A stretch of DNA of 64,000 nucleotides from Amycolatopsis nivea (GTDB lineage Bacteria > Actinomycetota > Actinomycetes > Mycobacteriales > Pseudonocardiaceae): assembly GCF_004522235.1 (NCBI RefSeq), contig NZ_SDLT01000018.1, positions 62,001 to 126,000 of the forward strand, in the 5' to 3' direction. The stretch's first letter is position 1. Each line of letters begins with the position of its first letter. The position numbers were made by a program, and so were the translations under genes. The notes under the pieces were generated by a model that had not been told where the DNA came from, did no database searches, and worked only from the letters and a program-made list of their open reading frames with translations. This document shows positions 15,722 to 23,755 of this stretch, piece after piece.

Positions 15722-17574
15722 GTGCCGGAGCCTGGTGCCATGCCAGGGTTGGTCGACGTCGCGCGCAAGTACGCGGCGGCGCTGACCGACACCAACGGAG
15801 TAACGCTCCCTCCCGCCGAGGTGGAGCGGATCCTGCTCGACTTCGCCGGCGAGGTCGCCGCGCGTCCTGAGGACGCGGGCGCCACGCGGCGGTTCACCGC
15901 GCTCTTCTCCTCCGCGCCGCTCGGCATCGCGCTCACCGACCCGGCCGGGAACGTCGTCGAGGCGAACGGCGCGCTGGCCCGGTTGCTCGGCACGTCCGCG
16001 GCCGCGTTGCGGGACAAGCACATCGCGGATCTCGCCGCCGGCCCGCAGGACGCCACCCGGCTGCGCACCGCGCTCGAAGGCCTGCCGCTCACCGCCGACG
16101 CGCGCCGGACCGTCCAGAGCGTGCAGCTCGGCCACAGCCGCGACGGCGAACTGACCACGAACGTCACGCTCGCGTCGCTGCCCGGCGACCGGCCGGGCAC
16201 GTACTTCCCGGTGTTCATGGCCGCCGATGACGACGACCTGCACCTGCTCGGGGAACGGCTGCGCCACCAGAACCTGCACGACCCGCTGACCGGTCTGCCC
16301 AACAGCGCCGCGTTCAACGCCCAGCTCGAACTCGCGCTCGGTTCGGGCGGCTCCTCCGAGATCGCCTTGCTGTACCTGGACATCGACGGGTTCAAGGTGA
16401 TCAACGACGGGCTCGGTGCCGGCATGGGCGACCAGGTGCTGAAGGAGATCTCGCGGAAACTGAAGGCGGTGTTCGCCGGCAAGCACGAGGGTTACGTCGC
16501 GCGGCTGTCCGGCGACGGTTTCGCGGTGCTGCTGCGCGGCCCGGAACTGACCGGGCAGGAGACGGTCCTGCTGGCCGACCGGGTGCTCGAGGAACTCAGC
16601 GAGCCGGTGTACGTCGACGGACACGGCATCGGCGTCAGCGCGAGCATCGGGATCGTCGTGCGCCCGGCGAACGAAGGCAGCCACGGCGACCTGCTGCGCG
16701 CGGCCGAACTGGCGCTGCACCGCGCCAAGGAGGCAGGCAAGGCGCAGTGGATGCTGTTCGACCCGCAGCTCGACGCACGGGACCGCAACCGCTACCAGCT
16801 CGGTGCGGTGATCGCCGGTGCGCTGGAGAACGGCGAGTTCTCGCTGATCTACCAGCCGACGGTCAAACTCGCGAAGCCGGACGAGATCGCGGCGGTGAAC
16901 GCCGGACTGCTCTGGAGCCACCCCGAACGCGGCGAACTCGGGCCCGAGGAGTTCTATCCGCTCGCGCAGACCACCGGAATGACCGTGCCGCTCGGCAAAT
17001 GGCTGCTGCAGGAATCGCTCGGCGCGACCGCGCGCTGGCGCGAACAGTACGGCCCCGCCGCGCCGGACGTGTGCATCCGCCTGCCGAAGCGCCTCGCCAC
17101 CGACGAGGACCTGGTGCTGATGGTCAAGAACCAGCTCGACCGGCACCGCCTGCCCGCACGAGCGCTGCGGCTGTGCACCGACCGCGAGTCGATGTTCGAC
17201 AGCGAGGGCGAACTGCTGGACTCGTTCAGCAGTTCGCCGACCTCGGCGCGCAGCTCGTGCTCACGATCACCGGATCGTCCGACCTGGAACTCATCCCGCG
17301 CTACCAGCTCCCGGTGAAACACGTGATCCTGAGCGGCCCGGTCGTCGACGCACTGGCCGACCCGAACCCGGCGGAGACTGACGTGCGGCACCTGTCGCTA
17401 CTGGTCACGCGAGCGAAGGAACTGGGCCTGCGCATCGGCGCGGAGGGCGTGCGCGACCACGGTCATGCCGCACGCCTGCGGGAACAGGGCGTGCTGGCAG
17501 CGCGGGGTTCGTTCGTAGCGGAGTCCGCGACGGGCGACGAGGTCGACGAAATGATCGCCCGGCACGCCAGCTGA
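15722..17574 (+). pseudogene. PAS-GGDEF-EAL protein, interrupted by a frameshift near 17227
   Basis: The reading frame encodes a PAS-like domain (residues about 58-105, FTALFSSAPLGIALTDPAGN), a GGDEF-type domain (about 185-330) and the first part of an EAL-type domain (from FSLIYQPTVKL). At 17225-17228 the EAL frame breaks. The remainder (QQFADLGAQLVLTITGSSDLEL to the stop at 17574) continues in the frame one base earlier, as expected from loss of a single base (for example ttccagcag to ttcagcag). Without a shift, translation ends at 17317 after about 30 unrelated residues. The cyclase signature is SGDGF rather than GGDEF, and the EAL signature is also degenerate, so even an intact protein would probably be a sensor or effector. 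GTG 15722 has AGGTGGAG upstream. A sequencing error remains possible. Confidence 0.8.
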
Positions 17575-17591
17575 CGCTGGCGTTCGTGCGC

Positions 17592-18044
17592 CTATGCCGC
17601 CTGCCGGTTCGCCTCGCAGCGCTTGAACAGGTAGTAGCCCACCACTTCGCCTTTGACCGCAACGTTCTGTCCGGACGACATGAACTTGTCACGGCTCTCC
17701 TGGCCCTGCTCGACGAAGACGAACGAACCGTTGACCAGGTCCCAGCCTTCGCGGCACACGGAGTTGAGCACGTCGACAGGGTCGCTCGTCCGCTGAGTCG
17801 TCGTGCCGCCGACCATCGCGACGATGACGGCCTTCTGGTTCATTACGTCGATAGAGAACTGGAAGACGTGGTCGCCGTTCCTGAATGCCGCCCGGGCGCG
17901 CCCGGCTGGGGACTGCTCGAACGCTTGCCTTTCCTTCTCCAGTTGCGCCTGGCGTTTGCGGTCCTCCGCCGCAAGGCGTGCCTGCTCCTTCGCCGCGGCT
18001 TCCGCGGCTGCCTCTTCGGGCGTCTTCTTCTTGAGCAGCGCCAC
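17592..18044 (-). CDS. Conserved hypothetical protein with N-terminal coiled coil
   Basis: A 150-aa protein. The first 55 residues are highly charged and Ala/Lys/Glu-rich (predicted coiled coil starting MALLKKKTPEEAAAEAA). The C-terminal domain (VLNSVCREGWDLVNGSFVFVEQG) ends GEVVGYYLFKRCE and looks like the small DUF4177-like fold found in actinomycete proteins. GTG 18044 has GGAGG six bases upstream. No signal peptide is visible. No function is known. Confidence 0.75.
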   Translation of the reverse strand: MALLKKKTPEEAAAEAAAKEQARLAAEDRKRQAQLEKERQAFEQSPAGRARAAFRNGDHVFQFSIDVMNQKAVIVAMVGGTTTQRTSDPVDVLNSVCREGWDLVNGSFVFVEQGQESRDKFMSSGQNVAVKGEVVGYYLFKRCEANRQAA

Positions 18045-18265
18045 AGTTTCCTCCGCAATCGACTTCAGCCGCAGTTGACGTCCTTTCTTATCGGTCTCAG
18101 CGGCTCAGAAGTTACGGACAGCTGATCTCGATCAGGCGACGGCCAGCACGCGGGCTGGTGAGCAGGAGGGTTCAGACGGTCTCGCGGTCGTTTGCCGAGG
18201 TCGCCGCGACGACGTGTCCGGCACCCAGGCAAGATGACGTTGCCGACGACCGAAAGGTTACCCCG

Positions 18266-18724
18266 ATGCAGCCTGGCGACCTCGCCCCCGACTTCACCCT
18301 CCCCGACGACCAGGGCGTCGAACGCACCCTGTCCGCCCTGCTGGCCGACGGCCCGGTCGTGCTGTTCTTCTACCCGGCCGCGATGACGAGCGGCTGCACC
18401 GCCGAAAGCTGCCATTTCCGGGACCTCGCCGCGGAATTCGCCGAGGCGGGCGCGCAACGGGTCGGCATCAGCCCGGACGCGGTCGGCAAACAGCGCGAGT
18501 TCTCCGCGAAGCACGGTTTCGACTATCCGCTGCTGTCCGATGTGGACGGCACGGTGGCGAAGCAGTTCGGCGTGTGGCGCAAAATCCTGCCCCTGCACAC
18601 GAAACGCCAGACGTTCGTGATCGGTGAGGACCGGCGGGTGCTGGACGTGATCAAGAGCGAACTGAACTTCACGGCGCATGCGGATCGGGCATTGAAGGTG
18701 CTTCGGGAGCGAGCGGACGCCTGA
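18266..18724 (+). CDS. bcp: Peroxiredoxin, BCP/PrxQ family
   Basis: A 152-aa thioredoxin-fold peroxidase that reduces H2O2 and organic hydroperoxides. The peroxidatic Cys44 and resolving Cys49 are in MTSGCTAESCHFRD, the five-residue spacing typical of PrxQ. The N-terminal GDLAPDFTLPDDQG and the later WRKILPLHTKRQTFVIGEDRRV fit the family. ATG 18266 follows GAAAGG. It is transcribed away from the small hypothetical gene through a 220-base interval with no other gene seen. Confidence 0.92.
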   Translation: MQPGDLAPDFTLPDDQGVERTLSALLADGPVVLFFYPAAMTSGCTAESCHFRDLAAEFAEAGAQRVGISPDAVGKQREFSAKHGFDYPLLSDVDGTVAKQFGVWRKILPLHTKRQTFVIGEDRRVLDVIKSELNFTAHADRALKVLRERADA

Positions 18725-18754
18725 CCTCTTCGGTACCCGTTCCGGCCGGGATTT

Positions 18755-18837
18755 CCCCAATGTGGCATTGGGTGCATGCGACGCACCCAATGTGGCGTTC
18801 GGTGCGTCAGACGCACCCAATGCCACATTGGGGCGCT
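18755..18837. repeat. 83-bp CCAATG/CATTGG palindrome array, copy 2
   Basis: Same length and organization as the arrays at 4983 and 44451, but here it stands alone, without the 47-bp hairpin or long hairpin modules. It occupies the gap between the convergent PrxQ and GNAT genes. Confidence 0.85.
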
Positions 18838-18860
18838 CTCAAGCCGCAGGCAAACAGCGC

Positions 18861-19385
18861 TCAAGCGGCCCGTTCAAGCCGCCACACCACATTCACCCCG
18901 CTGCAAGCCGACGGAAGCCGCCCCTCGGCCTTCTCCTCCCCCACCCGCGAAAACCCCAGCCGAGCCGGAACCGCGCCGCTGCGCACGTTCTCCGAATCGT
19001 GCTTGATTAACACAAAAGTGGCGTCCAGCCGCCAAGCCAAAGACACCAGCAAAGCACTCGCCCGCGTCACATAACCCTTGCCAGTCTGGGACTTCGCGAG
19101 CCAGTACCCGATCTCCCACCCGTCCCCGCGGCGCATCAGCCCGCAGCTGCCCGCCAGTTCGTCGTCCGGCGTGAAGATCGCGTAGTTGTACTCCTCGCCG
19201 CTCTCCCACTGCGCGGCCGCGCGGGCGAGGAACTCGTCTCCCTTGGCGGAGTCGTAACCGTCGATCGCCCAGGGCATCCAGGCGGCCAGGTGGTCCAGGG
19301 ATCCCACGACGGTCGCCACCTGCGCGTCGCGATGGTCCGGGCGCCAGCGAACGAGGGTGATCACACCGTCGGCGAGAGTTTCCAT
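18861..19385 (-). CDS. GNAT-family N-acetyltransferase (RimJ/RimL type)
   Basis: A 174-aa acyltransferase. The family pattern is visible as WMPWAIDGYDS, then YAIFTPDDELAGSCGLMRRGDGWEIGYWLAKSQTGKGYVTRASALLVSLAW (acetyl-CoA binding Q-x-x-G-x-G/A variant, TGKGYVT), then SENVRSGAVPARLGFSRVGEE. ATG 19385 has AGG nine bases upstream; ATG 19394 is an alternative. The acceptor, whether a protein N-terminus or a small amine, cannot be told. Confidence 0.85.
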   Translation of the reverse strand: METLADGVITLVRWRPDHRDAQVATVVGSLDHLAAWMPWAIDGYDSAKGDEFLARAAAQWESGEEYNYAIFTPDDELAGSCGLMRRGDGWEIGYWLAKSQTGKGYVTRASALLVSLAWRLDATFVLIKHDSENVRSGAVPARLGFSRVGEEKAEGRLPSACSGVNVVWRLERAA

Positions 19386-19405
19386 GCGAGCCATCCTGAC
19401 AGCAG

Positions 19406-19449
19406 AAACGGCGGCAGGCTCGCGAATTTCGCGAAGGCCGCCGCCGTTT
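19406..19449 (-). terminator. Terminator hairpin of the LCP-family gene
   Basis: aaacggcggc (19406-19415) pairs with gccgccgttt (19440-19449), with an inner cgcgaa/ttcgcg stem. It lies 12 bases beyond the LCP gene stop and ends in T-rich sequence on the minus strand. Confidence 0.7.
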
Positions 19450-19461
19450 CCCAAGAAAACG

Positions 19462-20658
19462 TCAGTTCACCACGATGTCCTGCGGCACCTCGGTGTCGTT
19501 CTTCAGCGCGTCGAACAGCTGCGCCGACTTCTTCTTGTCCCAGTGCTGCGCCGAAGCGTCGGTGATCGGCATCGTCGTGGTCGTGACGCCGTCGGAGGAA
19601 ATGCCGCGCATCGCGATCGCCAGGCCGACCAGGTTGTGCACGTGGTCGCCGGTGTCCATGGTCAGCGCGTCCGGCGCGGAGCCCAGCAGCGGGAAGAAGT
19701 CGAACGGGTTCAGCAGCGTCCCCGGGCTCGCCACCTGGCTCACCAGCGCGCCGATGAACTTCCGCTGGTTCGCGACCCGGTCGAGGTCCGAGCGCGGCGT
19801 CGCGGAGGCGTGCCGCATCCGGACGAAGCCGAGCGCCGACCGGCCGTCGAGCTTCTGGCAGCCCGCCTTGATGTCGATGCCGGTCATCGGGTCGCTCATG
19901 TCCTTGTCGATGCACATGTCGACGCCGCCGATCGCGTCGACGATGTTCGCGAATCCGCCGAAGCCGATCTCCGCGTAGTGGTCCATCCGCAGCCCGGTGG
20001 CCTGTTCGACCGTCTGGACCAGCAGTTTCGGCCCGCCGAGGGCGAACGCGGCGTTGATCTTGCTCGTGCCGTGGCCGGGGATCTTCACCTGCGAGTCGCG
20101 CGGCAGGCTCAGCAGCGTCGGCTTCGTCGAGTTGTCCGGGAGGTGCGCGATCATGATCGTGTCGGTGCGCTGCCCGCCCGCCTCGCCGGTGTCGCCGGTG
20201 GCCAGCCGCTCCTCGTCCTCCGCGGTCAGGCCCTGGCGGCTGTCCGAGCCGACGATCAGCCAGTTCGTGCCCGACGCGGCGGCCGGGCGCCCGGAGTAGT
20301 CGCCGATCGCGTCCACCCGGTTGATGGAGAACTCGAGATACGCCCAGATCGCGCCGACGAACAGCACGAACACGATCAGCAGCGTCATCAGGATCTTGCC
20401 GATGCTCCACCGGCGGCGACGGCGCGGCCGCGGCTGGCGGCCGCCGTGCTCCGGCGGGTCCTGCCTCGGCGGTCCGGGCGGCGGAGCGGGGGCCTCGCCG
20501 CGCGCGCCCATCGGCCGGGTGCGGGCGTCGTAGGGGCTCTGCCCTCTCCCCGGCAGCGGCAGCATCTGCGCCCGCTGCTGCTGCTGACGCGGGCGTGCGG
20601 GGGGCTGCGGTGGCCTGGGCGGCATCCGCCGCCTGCCGTCGTCGCCTCCGTACGTCAT
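19462..20658 (-). CDS. LytR-CpsA-Psr (LCP) family glycopolymer transferase
   Basis: A 398-aa membrane-anchored enzyme. The cytoplasmic N-terminus of about 80 residues is Pro/Gln/Arg-rich, followed by one transmembrane helix (IGKILMTLLIVFVLFVGAIWAYL). The extracellular LCP domain has GSDSRQGL, RTDTIMIAHLPDNSTKPTLLSLPRDSQVKIPGHG (Asp/Arg phosphate-binding residues) and FVRMRHASATPRSDLDRVANQRKFI. LCP enzymes attach glycopolymers such as arabinogalactan to peptidoglycan in actinobacteria. ATG 20658 follows GGGGAG. The C-terminal LytR_C domain seen in longer mycobacterial homologues is absent. Confidence 0.92.
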   Translation of the reverse strand: MTYGGDDGRRRMPPRPPQPPARPRQQQQRAQMLPLPGRGQSPYDARTRPMGARGEAPAPPPGPPRQDPPEHGGRQPRPRRRRRWSIGKILMTLLIVFVLFVGAIWAYLEFSINRVDAIGDYSGRPAAASGTNWLIVGSDSRQGLTAEDEERLATGDTGEAGGQRTDTIMIAHLPDNSTKPTLLSLPRDSQVKIPGHGTSKINAAFALGGPKLLVQTVEQATGLRMDHYAEIGFGGFANIVDAIGGVDMCIDKDMSDPMTGIDIKAGCQKLDGRSALGFVRMRHASATPRSDLDRVANQRKFIGALVSQVASPGTLLNPFDFFPLLGSAPDALTMDTGDHVHNLVGLAIAMRGISSDGVTTTTMPITDASAQHWDKKKSAQLFDALKNDTEVPQDIVVN

Positions 20659-20767
20659 GGGCCTGTCTCCCCGATCCGGTGGGTGTGGCCGCGCAGGATC
20701 CTGCACGGTCCTCCTGCGGTGGACGTGCGGGACCCTACGCGGGTTGTTCCGGAAGGGGGAGGAGAGG

Positions 20768-22030
20768 TCAGCGCGGGTCGGCGAACCCGAACTGGTGGAC
20801 CTTCAGGTGCCCCGACCGGAACCCGGCCTCGGAGTAGGCGAGGTAGAACTCCCACATCCGCCGGAACACGTCGTCGAACCCGAAGCCGCGGATGTCGTCC
20901 CAGCGCTGCTGGAAGCGGTCCCGCCACAGCTTGAGCGTGCGGGCGTAGTCCTGGCCGAACTCGCGCATCCCGGCCAGCTTCAGCCGGGTGTTCTCGCGCA
21001 TCCCGTCCTCGATCGCCTGCACCGACGGGATGATGCCGCCGGGGAAGACGTACTTGTGGATCCACGTGTAGGACTTGGCCGAGGCCTCCATCCGGTCGTG
21101 GTCCATGGTGATCGCCTGCAGGCCGAACTGCCCGCCGGGGCGCAGGCGCTTGCCGATCGTGGAGAAGAACGTGGGCCAGTAGGACGCGCCGACCGCCTCG
21201 ATCATCTCCACGCTGACCACCGAGTCGTACTCGCCGGTGGCCTCGCGGTAGTCGCACAGCCGCACGTCGACGCGGTCGGACAGGCCCGCCTCGGCGATCC
21301 GCGCGTCGGCGAGCACCTTCTGCTCCTGCGAGATGGTCAGCGACGTCACCTTCGCGCCGCGCGAGGCCGCGCGGATCGACAGTTCGCCCCATCCGGTGCC
21401 GATTTCCAGCACCTCGCTGCCTTTGCGCACGCCGGCGTAGTCGAGCACGCTGTCGAGCTTGCGGTGCTGCGCCTGGGTGAGCGTGTCCCCCGGCCCGAAC
21501 AGCGCCGAGGAGTACATCATCGACTCGTCCAGGAACGCGCTGAACAGGTCGTTCGACAGGTCGTAGTGCCGGTGGATGTTCGACCGCGCGCCCTCGATCG
21601 TGTTCTCTTCCGCGGACGGCTGCATGCGCTCGGCGAACCGGCGGAACCGCTGCAGGAAGGGCGGCACGAGCGTGGCGAGCCGCTCGGCGAACGGCGTCAG
21701 CACGCCGGCCAGGTCCTCCGCGGTCCAGTCGCCGACCAGGTACGCCTCGCCGAAGCCGATCTTCGCGTCGGCTCCGAGCCGGTGGAAGAACGCGGCGGGC
21801 CGGTGGATGCGCATCTCCGGCGCGTCCGGGCCGCCCGCGCCGAGCACCGTGCCGTCCGGGAACGTCACCCGCACGTCCAGCGTTTTCACCGCGTGCCGGA
21901 AGAGCGCCTCGGCCGCGCGCGCCCGCAGCGGCGAATGCGGCGGCGTGGCGAGACCGGGCCATCGGGATTCGTCGGGCACCGGCTGCGAGACCGCTGAGAC
22001 CACTGTCGGATCGACTCGTGACGTGGACAA
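20768..22030 (-). CDS. Cyclopropane-fatty-acyl-phospholipid synthase family methyltransferase
   Basis: A 420-aa SAM-dependent enzyme of the CFA/mycolic-acid-methyltransferase family, acting on acyl chains of phospholipids. An N-terminal domain (FPDGTVLGAGGPDAPEMRIHRPAAFF, IGFGEAYLVGDWTAEDLAGVL) precedes the Rossmann domain: IHRHYDLSNDLFSAFLDESMMYSSALF, then SAM motif VLEIGTGWGELSIRAA and VEMIEAVGASYWPTFF. A TTG start at 22030 has the strong site GGAGGGA five bases upstream; ATG 22069 is an in-frame alternative with a poor site. It may work with the desaturase in this window on membrane lipids, but this is inference. Confidence 0.88.
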   Translation of the reverse strand: MSTSRVDPTVVSAVSQPVPDESRWPGLATPPHSPLRARAAEALFRHAVKTLDVRVTFPDGTVLGAGGPDAPEMRIHRPAAFFHRLGADAKIGFGEAYLVGDWTAEDLAGVLTPFAERLATLVPPFLQRFRRFAERMQPSAEENTIEGARSNIHRHYDLSNDLFSAFLDESMMYSSALFGPGDTLTQAQHRKLDSVLDYAGVRKGSEVLEIGTGWGELSIRAASRGAKVTSLTISQEQKVLADARIAEAGLSDRVDVRLCDYREATGEYDSVVSVEMIEAVGASYWPTFFSTIGKRLRPGGQFGLQAITMDHDRMEASAKSYTWIHKYVFPGGIIPSVQAIEDGMRENTRLKLAGMREFGQDYARTLKLWRDRFQQRWDDIRGFGFDDVFRRMWEFYLAYSEAGFRSGHLKVHQFGFADPR

Positions 22031-22120
22031 GACACTCCCTCCGAACGGGCTTTTCGAGCCCTTCCCCATGATATTCCCGCTTCGTCCCCGTCGCCCTCGC
22101 GACCGGGCCGCACCCTCCGG

Positions 22121-22834
22121 TTACCCCGGAATGCGCAGCCGGTCGCCGGAGGGGCGGGACCAGGCCTGACGAAGAGTCTCGTCCGTCTCGCCCACTCCGA
22201 TCCGGTCCAGTGTGAAAGCACACATGAGCCGGGTCCAGACCGCGGGACGGCGGATCATCGAATGGCCCTCGCCGGCGATCTCGAACCGCGCGACCAGGTC
22301 GGTGACCTCGCGGGCGCGCGCGGCGAAGGCGTAGGACTCGGCGGGCGAGGTCATCCGGTCGCGGGTGCCGTGCGCGATCAGCACCGCGCGGCCCGCGACG
22401 GCGTCCACGGGCTCGCCCTGCGGCGTCCACGGGGCCATCGCGCACACCCCGGTCACCGCGGGATCGTCGGCGACGCGCAGCGCGACGCGACCACCCATGG
22501 AATGCCCGACGAGGACCACCGGGAGCCCCGGATGGTCGGCGCGGATCCGTTCCAGGGCCCAGCGCGCGTCCGGCACCGGGCTTTCCGTCCGCCCGTTCCA
22601 GCCGTACAGCCGGTTCCGCATGAGCCGGACTTCCAGCCCGTGCCGCTTTCCGGCGCGGTGCAGCGAGCGGGCCAGCGGCACCATCCGCTGGTAGGCCAGC
22701 CGCCACGGCTGGACGGCCGCGGTGCTGCGTTCGGCCCCGCCGTGCAGCACGAGCGCCACCGCGCGGGTCTGCCCGGGGGCCCGCCACACCCGCACAGCCG
22801 GATCCGTCCGGCCGTTCCGCCGTTTCCCGTTCAC
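22121..22834 (-). CDS. Alpha/beta hydrolase
   Basis: A 237-aa alpha/beta-fold hydrolase. The nucleophile elbow is GHSMGGRVAL; a candidate acid is in LIAHGTRDRMTSP, and the catalytic His is in AGEGHSMIRRPAVW. An N-terminal strand-loop AVALVLHGGAERS carries the oxyanion HG motif. The start codon is uncertain; GTG 22834 follows a G-rich stretch. It is divergent from the SIS-domain gene. The substrate is unknown. Confidence 0.8.
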   Translation of the reverse strand: MNGKRRNGRTDPAVRVWRAPGQTRAVALVLHGGAERSTAAVQPWRLAYQRMVPLARSLHRAGKRHGLEVRLMRNRLYGWNGRTESPVPDARWALERIRADHPGLPVVLVGHSMGGRVALRVADDPAVTGVCAMAPWTPQGEPVDAVAGRAVLIAHGTRDRMTSPAESYAFAARAREVTDLVARFEIAGEGHSMIRRPAVWTRLMCAFTLDRIGVGETDETLRQAWSRPSGDRLRIPG

Positions 22835-22927
22835 CGGCACCCCCGTTTCGATCAACTCCACGGTAATCCACCACGAAGCGTGTCCACCCGATAGATTCGG
22901 TGCCCGGACCCGCGAGGAAGGGCAGGT

Positions 22928-23656
22928 GTGGTGAGCGCCACGGATCTCGTGAAGAACACTTCGGACCAGCTTGCGGCGGCCGCGGAGGCCAACGCCGCGC
23001 ACGTGTCCGCCGCCGCCGACCTGCTGCTGGGGGTGATCCGGGCCGACGCGCTGGTCTTCACCGCGGGCGCCGGGCACTCGCTCGCGGCGGTCGCCGAGAC
23101 GTTCTACCGCGCGGGCGGGCTCGCCTGCGTGTATCCCGTGTACCACCCGGAACTGCTGCCGCTGCACGGCGCGCAGCAGAGCACGCGCACCGAGCGCCGT
23201 TCCGGGCTCGCCGAAGAGGTCTTGGCCGAACGCGCACCGGGACCGGACGACGTGCTGGTCGTGTTCTCCACGTCCGGCGTGAATCCGTACCCGGTCGAAC
23301 TGGCAGCCGGCGCACGCCGCCGCGGCGCCTCCGTGATCGCCGTGACGTCGCGAGCCTGCGTGGCTGCGGCACCGCGCCGGTCCGCCACGACGCTGGTCGA
23401 GGAAGGCACCGTGGTGCTGGATTCGCTGGTGATTCCCGGCGATGCCAGCTATCCCGCCTCCGCACCGCGCACCGGTCCACTGTCCACTGTGGTCAATGCG
23501 TTTTTGTGGAACCTGATCCTGGCCGAGGTTTACGACCGCGGCACCGCCGAGGGGCTCGACGTTCCGTTGTGGCGCAGCTCCAATGTGGAGGGTGGCGACG
23601 CGGCGAACGCGGCGCTGCTGGCCAAGTACGAACCCCGGGTGCCCGCGCTGCGCTGA
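22928..23656 (+). CDS. SIS (sugar isomerase) domain protein
   Basis: A 242-aa protein with a single SIS domain, of the UPF0309 type. Phosphosugar-binding loops read FTAGAGHSLAAVAETFYRAGG and [31 protein letters not shown]. The C-terminal FLWNLILAEVYDRGTAEGLDVPLWRSSNVEGGD is typical of the family. Such proteins bind or isomerize phosphorylated amino sugars; the exact reaction is not known. Two adjacent GTG codons (22928, 22931) could each start translation. Confidence 0.85.
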   Translation: MVSATDLVKNTSDQLAAAAEANAAHVSAAADLLLGVIRADALVFTAGAGHSLAAVAETFYRAGGLACVYPVYHPELLPLHGAQQSTRTERRSGLAEEVLAERAPGPDDVLVVFSTSGVNPYPVELAAGARRRGASVIAVTSRACVAAAPRRSATTLVEEGTVVLDSLVIPGDASYPASAPRTGPLSTVVNAFLWNLILAEVYDRGTAEGLDVPLWRSSNVEGGDAANAALLAKYEPRVPALR

Positions 23657-23676
23657 CCCACCCTCTCCGCTGAGGG

Positions 23677-23727
23677 CCGTGAAGGGCTCCTTGAGGGAAT
23701 CAGATTCCCTCAAGGAGCCCTTCACGG
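23677..23727. terminator. Perfect 25-bp-stem hairpin with near-zero loop (47-bp repeat family)
   Basis: gtgaagggctccttgaggg runs into gaatc-a-gattc and back to its complement ending cccttcac, with one extra cc/gg pair outside. It sits between the convergent SIS and ABC exporter genes, so it probably serves as a bidirectional terminator, but the same 47-bp core recurs elsewhere in the window. Confidence 0.75.
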
Positions 23728-23755
23728 ACCTTGCCAACGGCCGGGGGCATTCGGG

